From the NCBI RefSeq assembly GCF_040833995.1, contig NZ_CP162138.1:248001-312000 (forward strand): DNA of 64,000 nucleotides, read 5' to 3'. The stretch is from Leptospira sp. WS58.C1. GTDB lineage: Bacteria; Spirochaetota; Leptospiria; Leptospirales; Leptospiraceae. The notes beneath the pieces were generated by a model that was not told the DNA's origin, ran no database searches, and was given only the letters and a program-made list of their open reading frames with translations. Each line of letters opens with the position of its first letter. Position 1 is the stretch's first letter. Positions 8,765 to 17,457 of this stretch are shown one piece after another. The translations under genes were made by a program, and so were the position numbers.

Positions 8765-8792
8765 TTGACTATAGATATATGTATAGTATATT
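8765..8792 (+). promoter_or_regulatory. promoter of brnTA
   Basis: TTGACT, 16-bp spacer, TATATT, ending 12 bp before the ATG at 8805. This cassette carries its own promoter on the strand opposite to the array direction. Confidence 0.55.
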
Positions 8793-8804
8793 GCTTGTAT
8801 ACGT

Positions 8805-9095
8805 ATGTCGTCAATCGACTTTGAATGGGATTCTGTAAAAAACTCTTCTAATAAAAGAAAACATGGCATTTCTTTCGAAGAAGCCAAAACAGTTTTCTAT
8901 GACGAAAATGCTAGGATTATTCACGATCCCGATCATTCTGAAAAGGAAGAAAGATTTATCATTCTTGGATTTAGTAACAAGCTTAATTTACTTATGGTTT
9001 CACACTGCTATAGATCATCTAAAGATGTGATAAGAATTATCTCTGCAAGAAAAGCTACAAAGTCTGAATCTAAACAATACGAGGCATTTTTATGA
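8805..9095 (+). CDS. brnT: BrnT-family toxin
   Basis: A 96-aa protein with the BrnT opening FEWDSVKNSSNKRKHGISFEEA and the family end RIISARKAT. BrnT is a RelE-like ribonuclease held by BrnA. It overlaps brnA by 4 bp. It is one of the few plus-strand cassette genes. Confidence 0.9.
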   Translation: MSSIDFEWDSVKNSSNKRKHGISFEEAKTVFYDENARIIHDPDHSEKEERFIILGFSNKLNLLMVSHCYRSSKDVIRIISARKATKSESKQYEAFL

Positions 9096-9301
9096 GAAAA
9101 GAATATGATTTTTCAAAATCAAAGAAAAACCCTTATTTGAAGAAACTGAAAAAGCCTATTACCATCAGAGTTGATGTTGATACAATAGGTTATTTCAAAG
9201 CCTTGTCTGATAAAACAGGCATTCCTTATCAAAATTTAATTAATTTATATTTAGCTGAGTGTGCTTCGAAACACAAAAAAATCGATCTTTCCTGGAAATA
9301 G
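9092..9301 (+). CDS. brnA: BrnA-family antitoxin
   Basis: A 69-aa protein with a ribbon-helix-helix region (KKPITIRVDVDTIGYFKALSDKTG, then IPYQNLINLYL). It would bind BrnT and repress the operon. The CANGGANG hairpin 18 bp after its stop could also act in its 3' end. Confidence 0.85.
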   Translation: MRKEYDFSKSKKNPYLKKLKKPITIRVDVDTIGYFKALSDKTGIPYQNLINLYLAECASKHKKIDLSWK

Positions 9302-9318
9302 AAATTTATCAAATCAAG

Positions 9319-9336
9319 CCGGACAAGGATGTCCGG
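9319..9336 (+). repeat. CANGGANG hairpin, right end of the brnTA cassette
   Basis: CCGGAC/GTCCGG stem with loop AAGGAT; the core ACAAGGATGT equals the CsrA consensus. It lies 22 bp before attC-9. Confidence 0.75.
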
Positions 9337-9358
9337 CATTCGTTTCAAGCGTTATGGC

Positions 9359-9512
9359 GCCTAACGACCGAGGTGTTCCGACGTTTCGCGAGTGCGTAAG
9401 CACTTGGCACGAGACTTGCCCAGCAAGACGAGTGACAAAGCGAAATGTGCCGTAGGCCAAGCAAGGGTTGCGTAGCAAGCCCGCAGCGCTGCGGAAGCAC
9501 CGAAAGTTAGGC
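9359..9512 (-). repeat. attC-9
   Basis: R boxes GCCTAAC and GTTAGGC, arm class A; spacer GACCGA. Confidence 0.9.
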
Positions 9513-10088
9513 GCAGTTATTGATGTTATATAGTTTTTGTTCAAATGGACTAAGCCTATATTTAATATTTGGATTAGTCTTAGAAATCGTTTCTAAAATT
9601 TCAATCTGATCCACCAAGGATAGAGATTCAAAATATCGCATATATGCATTCTTTTCATTTTTGACACGAAATACAAGGTATCTAACTATTCGGGGATTTT
9701 TACTAATTATATAGTCGTACCAGGAACTATTTTTATTAAACTTAAATCGAGTGGTCCGGATAGACGATTTTAAATCGTATGATGACCAAAATATATCTGT
9801 AATTTCATTTATATTTACCCTCTGTAATGAGGGAAGCTTAATATATATTTTTAACATCTTATCATAAATCTCAAGTTCCCCATTACGAATCTGAACTTTA
9901 TGAAATGGAGCAGAGTTAAATGTAGGATTAAAAATATAGAAACCAACAAATAGAAAAGCAGAAACTCCTACTACCGGGTGAAGATAAATAATTCCTTTTA
10001 CTAAAAGAATTACCGCAATCGCAGCAATGATAACAAACGGTTGGAGTATCCTATACAAATTATAGAATTTATTTCGATATATTTTCAT
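9507..10088 (-). CDS. membrane protein of unknown function
   Basis: A 193-aa protein with two N-terminal membrane segments (about residues 15-55), followed by a soluble part with alternating beta-like stretches (KVQIRNGELEIYDKML), which recalls bacterial PH-like domains but is not diagnostic. The stop codon TAA is formed by the R box of attC-9. Confidence 0.6.
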   Translation of the reverse strand: MKIYRNKFYNLYRILQPFVIIAAIAVILLVKGIIYLHPVVGVSAFLFVGFYIFNPTFNSAPFHKVQIRNGELEIYDKMLKIYIKLPSLQRVNINEITDIFWSSYDLKSSIRTTRFKFNKNSSWYDYIISKNPRIVRYLVFRVKNEKNAYMRYFESLSLVDQIEILETISKTNPNIKYRLSPFEQKLYNINNCA

Positions 10089-10120
10089 AATTTATTAGAG
10101 AAGATTTTATCAATAATTGC

Positions 10121-10274
10121 GCCTAACGACCAAGGGTTGGCGACGTTTCGCGAGTGCGTTAGCACTTGGCGCGAGACTTGCCCTGCAAGGCGAGTGACAA
10201 AGCGAAATGTGGCGTAGCCTGGAGCGAGGGTCACGAAGTGAACCCGAAGCGTAACGCCAAGCCGAAAGTTAGGC
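10121..10274 (-). repeat. attC-10
   Basis: R boxes GCCTAAC and GTTAGGC. Arm class C: GGTTGGCG faces CGCCAAGCC, again with one unpaired G. Confidence 0.9.
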
Positions 10275-10309
10275 GTAGTATGGGCTACTTAACCGGAAGT
10301 AACCCTGAA

Positions 10310-10684
10310 CTACTTTTTCGGGAAATATTTAACCCCATCTAGACCAATAAAATCTTCGTCTTGTGTCCATAATATTGCATTATACTTACGAGCTGTTGCT
10401 AAAATAATACTATCAGCCATCGGTATTTTATGATCCTTACTTAATTTCGCAGCATATATTGAAATGGAAGCATCTAAATCTATTACAGTTCCTTGTTGCA
10501 TATGAGCAATAACTCTCAAAGCACTGTCTTCATCTCTTTCTATATAGATTTTCTTAAACACTTCATACAACGATATAGTAGGAATAAGGAGTTTGTCCGT
10601 CTTTTCAATTGCTTCTGAAAATAAATCAGAACGTTTTGTGCCAGCAAAGTACTCAAGCCAACCTGAAGAATCTACAATATTCAA
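10310..10684 (-). CDS. vapC: VapC-family PIN toxin
   Basis: A 124-aa PIN-domain protein: NIVDSSGWLEYF (first acidic site), KIPMADSIILATA (D of the central motif) and LWTQDEDFIGLDGVKYF near the end. PIN toxins cleave RNA. It overlaps the antitoxin by 4 bp. A near-identical cassette lies at 36833-37410. Confidence 0.88.
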   Translation of the reverse strand: MNIVDSSGWLEYFAGTKRSDLFSEAIEKTDKLLIPTISLYEVFKKIYIERDEDSALRVIAHMQQGTVIDLDASISIYAAKLSKDHKIPMADSIILATARKYNAILWTQDEDFIGLDGVKYFPKK

Positions 10685-10887
10685 AGACGGTCCTTATCTC
10701 TTTCGATTTTAGTGTCCATCCCACTGAGAAAGCCTTTAAGCTTCTTAATTGGCTCAATCGGAATTAATTCTATTCTATTGCCGTAAGAGATTACCTCTAA
10801 GTGACTACCGACTTTGATTCCTGTTTTTTCACGTATCTCCTTAGGAATAACCACTTGAAATTTAGGCGAAATAATAACTTTGCTCAT
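10681..10887 (-). CDS. vapB: VapB-type AbrB/SpoVT antitoxin
   Basis: A 68-aa swapped-hairpin protein, ISPKFQVVIPKEIREKTGIK and GSHLEVISYGN being the AbrB core. Expected to bind VapC and repress the operon from the upstream repeats. Confidence 0.87.
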   Translation of the reverse strand: MSKVIISPKFQVVIPKEIREKTGIKVGSHLEVISYGNRIELIPIEPIKKLKGFLSGMDTKIERDKDRL

Positions 10888-10888
10888 A

Positions 10889-10927
10889 TATCGATAATAA
10901 TATCGTAAGACAAATTGTCTATCGATA
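10889..10927. promoter_or_regulatory. paired TATCGATA sites upstream of vapB
   Basis: TATCGATA at 10889-10896 and 10920-10927 bracket a GACAAATTGTC palindrome. The same arrangement with small changes precedes the paralogue at 37410. Confidence 0.45.
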
Positions 10928-10978
10928 TTTCTTTACACTTTAGTATTTTTACCAATACAAAATTTTAGCCCATATTAC

Positions 10979-11133
10979 GCCTAACGACCAAGGTGTTCCG
11001 ACGTTTCGCGAGTCCGTAAGGACTTGGCGCGAGACTTGCCCTGCAAGACGAGTGACAAAGCGAAATGTGGCGTAGCCCGAGCGAGAGTCGCGTTAGCGAG
11101 CTCGAAGCGCAGCGGAAGCACCGAAAGTTAAGC
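10979..11133 (-). repeat. attC-11
   Basis: R boxes GCCTAAC and GTTAAGC, arm class A. Confidence 0.9.
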
Positions 11134-11151
11134 GCTGGTTGCGTTATCTTA

Positions 11152-11799
11152 CTAAACTTTTAATATCTCTCTTATTTTTAGAGATATTTCCTTTGCTCTA
11201 TTAAGAATCATAAAATGACCTCCATCAGCTATCAATATCGCCTGCCCTATCAAGCGGGAAGGAAATAACATATCCTTGGTTCCATGGATATGATACAGAT
11301 TGGAAGGATGCATTTCATTATTCCATTTTAATATAGACTTTAGAGCCCATTTTATGAAACTTCCGTCCGTTTTTGAAAGAAAACTTTTTAATAATTTTTT
11401 ATCTTCTAAAGATGAAATCCCTAAGAAATAAGCAAGAATTGGAGTATAGATTTTTAACAAAAAGGACGGAATTAGGTTTATTAATCTCAGAAAATTAATA
11501 ATGCGATAAATTAAAGGCTTTTCCGAACGATCTTTGATACTAGAAATGATAATGATTTTCTTTGCAGAAATATGTTTGGCAATTTCACTCGCAATTATTC
11601 CACCAAACGACACGCCAATCAAAATCAGTGCATTTTGAGATTCTATCTGACTTAAAAGTCTATTCGAATAGCTTTCAAGAGATTCATTTACATTAGGATC
11701 GATCCAGTGAATATACTTTGGATTTTCTCCATTGAAGTCTATATTCCGAAAAACTCTTTCATCAGCTCCTAAGCCGCTGATCAGATATATATTTTCCAC
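11152..11799 (-). CDS. alpha/beta hydrolase
   Basis: A 215-aa protein with an early oxyanion region (LISGLGADERVF), the nucleophile elbow GVSFGG, a likely acidic residue in HGTKDMLFP and a catalytic histidine in DGGHFM. The complete triad suggests an active esterase or lipase-like enzyme; the substrate is unknown. It is a single-gene cassette and one of the few with a metabolic-type fold. Confidence 0.8.
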   Translation of the reverse strand: MENIYLISGLGADERVFRNIDFNGENPKYIHWIDPNVNESLESYSNRLLSQIESQNALILIGVSFGGIIASEIAKHISAKKIIIISSIKDRSEKPLIYRIINFLRLINLIPSFLLKIYTPILAYFLGISSLEDKKLLKSFLSKTDGSFIKWALKSILKWNNEMHPSNLYHIHGTKDMLFPSRLIGQAILIADGGHFMILNRAKEISLKIREILKV

Positions 11800-11843
11800 A
11801 ATTTTCTATTTCTTGGATTACTATTTAATATTACGCAACTGGC

Positions 11844-11986
11844 GCTTAACGACCGAGGTGCTCCGACGTTTGCAATGGCACGAGCTTGCGTATAGCAAGC
11901 GCAGTGACAGAAGCAAATGTGGCGAAGCCCAAGCGAGTGGGTTACGAAGTAAGCCCCGAGCGGCGCGGAGGCACCGAAAGTTAGGC
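11844..11986 (-). repeat. attC-12
   Basis: R boxes GCTTAAC and GTTAGGC, arm class A'. Confidence 0.9.
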
Positions 11987-12018
11987 GGCGGCTCTGCAAA
12001 CTAATAAAGCAAAATTAA

Positions 12019-12030
12019 GCCACGGATGGC
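12019..12030 (+). repeat. CANGGANG hairpin, left end of the second brnTA cassette
   Basis: GCC/GGC stem with loop ACGGAT, 32 bp after attC-12. Confidence 0.65.
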
Positions 12031-12042
12031 GTTACCAGCTAA

Positions 12043-12297
12043 CTATTTATGAGTATAATGCTCTGTATATAAATCCAGGACTCTTTTAATCATAGTCTGA
12101 TAAGGCACACCAGATCTCTTAGATTCCTCTTTAAAGAACGATATACTCTTTTTACTTAAGACTATCGTTATCCTGGAACTATCTTCTTTCAAAACCAGTT
12201 TACTCGGAGGGGGCAGAAAATCCTCAACTACCTTGGAAGATTTAATTGAAGACGATATAGATGCCGGTGCATCAGTGTATTTTATTTTCTTTTTCAT
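12043..12297 (-). CDS. brnA: BrnA-family antitoxin
   Basis: From the ATG at 12297 the product is 84 aa, starting KKKIKYTDAPASIS and ending with a ribbon-helix-helix segment (RITIVLSKKSISFFKEE, then RSGVPYQTMIKRVL). An in-frame extension to 12351 exists but overlaps brnT further and adds no family sequence. It overlaps brnT by 26 bp. Confidence 0.82.
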   Translation of the reverse strand: MKKKIKYTDAPASISSSIKSSKVVEDFLPPPSKLVLKEDSSRITIVLSKKSISFFKEESKRSGVPYQTMIKRVLDLYTEHYTHK

Positions 12298-12553
12298 AAA
12301 CTTTCTTACCTTGCCTCCAATAGCCAGCCCCAAAGATTCGGATTTTACCATTTCTCACAGTAAATCTTACCGTTGATACATGCGAATCAATTAGACCAAA
12401 GCAATAATATCTCTTTTCAGAGTCAGAAGAATGGGTAACATCTAAAGTAATAACTCTATTTGGATCCAAGAATGCTCTTTGCGCTTCAAAGAAATCAATT
12501 CCATGTTTCCGCAAATTTTCCTCATTCTTTACAGGATCCCATTCAAACTCCAT
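12272..12553 (-). CDS. brnT: BrnT-family toxin
   Basis: A 93-aa protein opening EFEWDPVKNEENLRKHGIDF, the BrnT hallmark, followed by the usual beta strands (RYYCFGLID) ending GAGYWRQGKK. Toxin gene first, as in the plus-strand pair at 8805, from which it has diverged strongly. Confidence 0.88.
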   Translation of the reverse strand: MEFEWDPVKNEENLRKHGIDFFEAQRAFLDPNRVITLDVTHSSDSEKRYYCFGLIDSHVSTVRFTVRNGKIRIFGAGYWRQGKKVYEKENKIH

Positions 12554-12650
12554 CTATGCATAGATTAACTAAGGGAGAAATCCTTGTCAATACATATAAT
12601 TATACATACTAATATGCGCATTTCTATAACAAAAGATTAAGCGAGTGAAA

Positions 12651-12668
12651 GCGGGCAAGGATGCCCGC
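12651..12668 (+). repeat. CANGGANG hairpin, right end of the second brnTA cassette
   Basis: GCGGGC/GCCCGC stem with loop AAGGAT, 33 bp before attC-13. Confidence 0.75.
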
Positions 12669-12701
12669 AAGACTTGAAAAGAATGTCATGCAGAGCTGTT
12701 C

Positions 12702-12844
12702 GCCTAACGACCGAGGTGCTCCGACGTTTGCGATGGCACGAGTTTGCTCATGCAAACGAAGTGACAGAAGCAAATGTGGCGCAGCCCAAGCGAGCGGGTT
12801 GCGATAGCAAGCCCCGAGCGGCGCGGAGGCACCGATAGTTAGAC
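12702..12844 (-). repeat. attC-13
   Basis: R boxes GCCTAAC and GTTAGAC, arm class A'. Confidence 0.9.
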
Positions 12845-12869
12845 GAAGGTTGCGCCTATTTGCTTAAAA

Positions 12870-13666
12870 TCAATTAAAGATATTTGCAGAAAGGCATGCT
12901 CCGATCCAAGTCCATTCACCAGATTCAGTTTTACTAATCTCAAACTGCAAACTCTTATCTCCGGTTAAATATTGCAAGTTCGACGATTTAGTTATAAGTT
13001 TTAATTTATGGGTGCTTATTTTTTCAAGAATCACGTTTGAAAGGGCTGAGTTAGTCATATCAAGAAATACACCTGAATTACAAATAGCTGCACTCATACT
13101 ACAATTTCCAAAAGTAGATAAGAGTTTAGCGTCTTTAGCCTTTACAGCATTGGCAATATTGCTGATCAGAGTTTCCTTACTAGATACTTCGAAGTCTTTA
13201 AACCCAGCTAGGTAACAATCTGCAATTCTCTCAATTATTTTTGCCTCACCATAAGACATGATAGAGTCTGGCCCATATTCTAATTGAATATTAGGATTAG
13301 AAAGGATTTTTATTGATAATTCTTTTGCAAAGTTAGGATTCCTTTTTGCCACTCCCCTTCCAATCGCTGCCAATTCTTTTACATTAAGTTCAGTATATTT
13401 TGATGTATATCCACCAAAGATCCAACCTACAAAGGAAGGATTACTAATTTTATACCATTTTGCTTTTCGAGCATTAATAAGTTCAAAAGAGCCACTTTCA
13501 TCTAAAATTGTAAAAGTTTCACCGATGAGAACAGAATTGATTATTTTTGAATTCTTATTCGGATTTTCCCGAACATTAACCTTATTTCCGATAATAACAA
13601 CTTCTTCAGCTAATAAAAAAGCGGAAATATAAACAAATGAACTAAAATTGGAATCTTTATTTTCAT
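12870..13666 (-). pseudogene. secreted SH3-domain protein broken (or regulated) by a frameshift
   Basis: An ATG at 13666 opens a convincing signal peptide (KIKIPILVHLFIFPLF) that hits TAG just after a run of six T. In the overlapping frame the sequence continues without interruption from LLAEEVVIIGNKVNVREN, an SH3-like domain with WYKISNPSFVGWIFGGYT, to the stop at 12870. One extra T in the run at 13615-13620 would join signal peptide and domain. It may be a true frameshift, a sequencing error, slippage-controlled expression or phase variation. The conserved second frame argues for recent or reversible loss. Confidence 0.6.
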
Positions 13667-13688
13667 AATTAAATTTTGCGCAACTTTC

Positions 13689-13842
13689 GTCTAACGACCA
13701 AGCCTAGCCGACGTTTCGCGAGCGCGTAGCACTTGGCGCGAGGCTTGCTCTGCAAGACGAGTGACAAAGCGAAATGTGCCGAAGGCCAAGCAAGGGTCGC
13801 TTTAGCGATCCCGCAGCGCTGCGGCTGAGGCGAAAGTTAGAC
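13689..13842 (-). repeat. attC-14
   Basis: R boxes GTCTAAC and GTTAGAC, arm class B. Confidence 0.9.
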
Positions 13843-13853
13843 GTAGTGGCGTA

Positions 13854-14252
13854 TTATAAAGACCAATCTTCGATTTTTAGATTCTTCACTCTATTAAATT
13901 CTCTAGTGTTATTTGTTATGAAAACAAGATCGCGTGATAAAGCTTGCGCAGCTAATAGAGTATCAATAGAGCCAATCAAATTGCCTGATCTTTTTAGATC
14001 CGCTTTAATAATTCCAAAGGTTTGCGCATCTGATTGTTCAAAAGGAAGAATATCAAATATAGAAAGAAATTCTATTAAGGAAACTCGATTTTTCTCTTTA
14101 TAATCGCTGTTTTCTATTCCAAATTCTAACTCAGCAAGTGTTAATGAAGAAATAAATAGACCTTTATTCAAATTTTTCTTTAATTTTTCTAGAATCTTTT
14201 GGTTTTTCTTTTTGATTAGAAAAATACAAATATTGGTATCAAGAAGATACAT
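13854..14252 (-). CDS. vapC: VapC-family PIN toxin
   Basis: A 132-aa PIN protein: YLLDTNICIFLI, LAELEFGIENS, SIDTLLAAQALS and FITNNTREFNRV carry the acidic residues. Close to the enteric VapC/MvpA type that cleaves initiator tRNA, so that target is a reasonable guess. Start overlaps the vapB stop as TAATG. Paralogue at 31695-32093. Confidence 0.9.
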   Translation of the reverse strand: MYLLDTNICIFLIKKKNQKILEKLKKNLNKGLFISSLTLAELEFGIENSDYKEKNRVSLIEFLSIFDILPFEQSDAQTFGIIKADLKRSGNLIGSIDTLLAAQALSRDLVFITNNTREFNRVKNLKIEDWSL

Positions 14253-14482
14253 TAAAGACTTTCTCTTTCAGATTCAGAAAGCGTTCCCCTGCCCTCTTTT
14301 AAGAAATCTTCACTAAAGCTATTCAGACCTTCAAGAAATACATTCCATGCTTTATTCTTCGGAACTAAGATAACCGCCTCACCAACCTTTTGAATAAAAA
14401 CATCGTCACCTTTAAATTGAAATTCCTTCGGTAACCTGACTGCTTGGCTTCTTCCATTTATAAATAATTTTGCAGTTTGCAT
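14252..14482 (-). CDS. vapB: VapB antitoxin (AbrB/MazE fold)
   Basis: From the ATG at 14482 the protein begins QTAKLFINGRSQAVRLPKEF, the canonical VapB opening; an in-frame upstream extension to 14530 crosses the operator and is not used here. 76 aa. Confidence 0.9.
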   Translation of the reverse strand: MQTAKLFINGRSQAVRLPKEFQFKGDDVFIQKVGEAVILVPKNKAWNVFLEGLNSFSEDFLKEGRGTLSESERESL

Positions 14483-14512
14483 CGAAATTGCCCTAAATAC
14501 AAGTATATACCA

Positions 14513-14522
14513 TGATATATCA
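14513..14522. promoter_or_regulatory. TGATATATCA operator of vapBC
   Basis: A 10-bp palindrome 31 bp upstream of vapB, conserved at 32354-32363 before the paralogue although surrounding bases differ. Confidence 0.5.
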
Positions 14523-14568
14523 CAAGTCAATTCTAAATTTTCTTTTAAAATCGAATTTTAGCCATTAC

Positions 14569-14723
14569 GTCTAACGACCAAGGTGTTCCGACGTTTTGCG
14601 CGTGCGCAGCACTTGGCGCGAGGCTTGCCACGCGCAAGACGAGTGACAAAGCAAAATGTGGCGTAGCCCGAGCGAGAGTTGCGTAGCAAGCTCGAAGCGA
14701 AGCGGAAGCACCGAAAGTTAGGC
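14569..14723 (-). repeat. attC-15
   Basis: R boxes GTCTAAC and GTTAGGC, arm class A. Confidence 0.9.
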
Positions 14724-14759
14724 GATGAACCCGGTACTATTAATAGAATTTTGGTATAT

Positions 14760-15243
<484 letters not shown>

Positions 15244-15374
15244 TCAAACCTACAATTAAACTAAACATTTGTATGTCAATTGCTATTTGTTCATCCATTA
15301 ATCTAGATGTAAATCTCGAAGAATACATCGATTTTAAAATTTAAGCTAACTGAAAAATTTTCACCGGGTTTTTC

Positions 15375-15514
15375 GCCTAACGACCAAGCCTAGCCGACGT
15401 TCGCGACGGCACGAACTTGCGTAAGCAAGTGCAGTGACGAAAGCGAATGTGCCGCAAGGCCGGAGCGAGAGTGCGAAGCAGCTCGAAGCGCAGCGGCTGA
15501 GGCGGAAGTTAGTC
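15375..15514 (-). repeat. attC-16
   Basis: R boxes GCCTAAC and GTTAGTC, arm class B with the shorter GTTCGCGACGG inner arm. Confidence 0.9.
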
Positions 15515-15522
15515 GCCGTAAT

Positions 15523-16281
15523 CTATTGTATGTCTATAAATTCGAAATAATCTCTAGACAAAACATATATTCTATCAATATTAGTAAAGATTTCAGGTTG
15601 TTCAGTCTTTAACAGTTCTACCAATCTTTTTATATCATTTGGATCATTCGTAAAAGTATAATAATGACCTAATAATAGATTTCTTTTATACTTCGTAGTC
15701 TCTGGAAACTGCTTATACTTTAGCTGTTGATTTGCCTTATCAATAATTTTTTGGAGTGGAATTTTCAAATTCCATGGATCAACAAATCTTACCGTTCCGC
15801 CATGTCGAAACCATAAACTAGATAAGTAATTTTCAGATTCGATATATTCAATCCTAAAGAAATTATGAGCTGTTTTACCGAATGATTCTCTTCTTTCTAA
15901 CGATTCAATTATTGCATTGCATAATTGAACATATTCTTTTCCTCTCGATTTGAGGACCAAATTATCTAATATCTGAATATGAGCAGTTACATTACTTCCC
16001 GCTAATGGATTTCTTTGATTTAAATCTTCACTAAGTATATCTAATGCCTTAAAGGAAGAAGAGACTTTTGCCATGTCCTCTTCATTTTCAGTTACTTTCT
16101 TAATCTCAAATAACCCATTACAACCAACCGAATAAAAGTCAGGGGTCAAGTTTCCCGACTCGTCTATTTTGAAAATCTCAGTTGTCTCAGACAACTCACC
16201 TTTCTCAATAAGTTTATTAAAATAATATGTGATAATTTGATTCTCCCAAGGATCTGGAGAAAGTTTTTTAATTTCAAACAT
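15523..16281 (-). CDS. unknown protein with a possible PD-(D/E)XK nuclease motif
   Basis: A 252-aa soluble protein. Residues about 46-62 read TPDFYSVGCNGLFEIKKV, where PD plus E-I-K could be the metal-binding motif of a PD-(D/E)XK nuclease. The rest is unrecognised. It is alone in its cassette. The nuclease assignment rests on this one motif. Confidence 0.5.
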   Translation of the reverse strand: MFEIKKLSPDPWENQIITYYFNKLIEKGELSETTEIFKIDESGNLTPDFYSVGCNGLFEIKKVTENEEDMAKVSSSFKALDILSEDLNQRNPLAGSNVTAHIQILDNLVLKSRGKEYVQLCNAIIESLERRESFGKTAHNFFRIEYIESENYLSSLWFRHGGTVRFVDPWNLKIPLQKIIDKANQQLKYKQFPETTKYKRNLLLGHYYTFTNDPNDIKRLVELLKTEQPEIFTNIDRIYVLSRDYFEFIDIQ

Positions 16282-16309
16282 TCTTATTCGAGTATTTTTA
16301 GATTATGGC

Positions 16310-16464
16310 GACTAACGGCCAAGCCTAGCCGACGTTTCGCGAGTGCGCAAGCACTTGGCGCGAGGCTTGCCTTGCAAGACGAGTGACAAAGCGAAATGTG
16401 CCGTAGGCCAAGCAAGGGTCGCTTTAGCGATCCCGAAGCGTAGCGGCTGAGGCGAAAGTTATCC
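16310..16464 (-). repeat. attC-17
   Basis: R boxes GACTAAC and GTTATCC, arm class B; spacer GGCCAA. Confidence 0.9.
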
Positions 16465-16492
16465 GAAGTTGAGCCCCAACGATTAACCTTAA

Positions 16493-16504
16493 GCCATGGA
16501 TGGC
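16493..16504 (+). repeat. CANGGANG hairpin, left end of the hicAB cassette
   Basis: GCC/GGC stem with loop ATGGAT, 28 bp after attC-17. Six T follow, so it could also serve as a weak terminator on the plus strand. Confidence 0.65.
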
Positions 16505-16516
16505 GTTTTTTGAAAG

Positions 16517-16942
16517 CTATACAACCTGGTCCAGCTCTAACTCTGGAAAGACTTGTTTGATACGAGCAATAGTAGAAAGTGCAGGATTTGCACTCTTAGG
16601 CGATTCCAGCCGTTGATAACTATATAAGTTCTTCATTCCAATAAGTGAAGCTGCTTGTTTCTGGCTTAAACCTCGTTTGAGTCTTGTCATTCTTAATATC
16701 TGAGAGAAAGCTATCTTAGGATCCACAGCGGCTAAGACTATATTTCTACCCGATATTTTCTTTCTCGGTAAAGGAAATATCGACTTTGAATCTTCATTAT
16801 CATTCAAATATAGATTTAATGCCTCATGAATATTGGCATTCAATTCTTCTTTAGAGTCTGCCTGAGTCATGCATCCTTTTAATTCTATGCATTCTGCCCA
16901 GTATCCGGTTTTATCTGTATGTATACGAAAATGATAATGCAT
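16517..16942 (-). CDS. hicB: HicB-family antitoxin with HTH domain
   Basis: A 141-aa protein: a partial RNase-H-like HicB fold (YHFRIHTDKTGYWAECIEL, GCMTQADSKEELNANI) followed by a Cro/C1-type HTH (GLSQKQAASLIGMKNLYSYQRLE). It should bind HicA and repress from the upstream operator. Confidence 0.9.
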   Translation of the reverse strand: MHYHFRIHTDKTGYWAECIELKGCMTQADSKEELNANIHEALNLYLNDNEDSKSIFPLPRKKISGRNIVLAAVDPKIAFSQILRMTRLKRGLSQKQAASLIGMKNLYSYQRLESPKSANPALSTIARIKQVFPELELDQVV

Positions 16943-16947
16943 TGATT

Positions 16948-17133
16948 CTACTCCTTGCTTTCACGCAAATGTTTCAATAAAGCTGCTTCAAGGCCCTTTT
17001 TTAATTCTTTATGCATTGGAATCGTTTCACGATCTATTCCTTTCCCAACCATCACATGACTACCTTTTTGTCTTAGGACTTCCCAGCCTTCCTTTTCATA
17101 CAGTTTGAGCATATCCTTGCCGCTTAATGGCAT
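16948..17133 (-). CDS. hicA: HicA-family mRNA interferase toxin
   Basis: From the ATG at 17133: PLSGKDMLKLYEKEGWEVLRQKGSHVMV, 61 aa. The GSH histidine is the catalytic residue of the dsRBD-like HicA fold. A TTG at 17142 would add three residues. Toxin first, 5 bp before hicB. Confidence 0.9.
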   Translation of the reverse strand: MPLSGKDMLKLYEKEGWEVLRQKGSHVMVGKGIDRETIPMHKELKKGLEAALLKHLRESKE

Positions 17134-17143
17134 ATAACTCAAT

Positions 17144-17163
17144 ATACCAATTATAGTTGGTAT
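17144..17163. promoter_or_regulatory. inverted-repeat operator of hicAB
   Basis: ATACCAA and TTGGTAT arms around six bases, immediately upstream of hicA. Confidence 0.55.
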
Positions 17164-17208
17164 GTCAATATTTACTAGTAATAAATATTATAAAAATTAA
17201 CCCTTAAA

Positions 17209-17228
17209 GTCGGCCACGGAAGGCCGAC
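17209..17228 (+). repeat. CANGGANG hairpin, right end of the hicAB cassette
   Basis: GTCGGCC/GGCCGAC stem with loop ACGGAA, 32 bp before attC-18. Confidence 0.75.
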
Positions 17229-17260
17229 TATTTTTAGATAAAATTTGGGGCTCAATTTTC

Positions 17261-17414
17261 GGATAACGACCAAGCCTAGCCGACGTTTCGCGAGTGCGTA
17301 GCACTTGGCGCGAGGCTTGCTCTGCAAGACGAGTGACAAAGCGAAATGTGCCGTAGGCCAAGCAAGGGTCGCTTTAGCGATCCCGCAGCGCTGCGGCTGA
17401 GGCGAAAGTTAGCC
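17261..17414 (-). repeat. attC-18
   Basis: R boxes GGATAAC and GTTAGCC, arm class B. Confidence 0.9.
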
Positions 17415-17457
17415 GACGTTCCAGCCTCACCTTAATTGTATTCTTAACAAATTTTCT

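Noticed and set aside
16493..16516. CANGGANG hairpins as simple Rho-independent terminators
   Set aside because: Only one has a T run, they occur upstream as well as downstream of genes, and all keep the same loop and strand, which terminators would not require.
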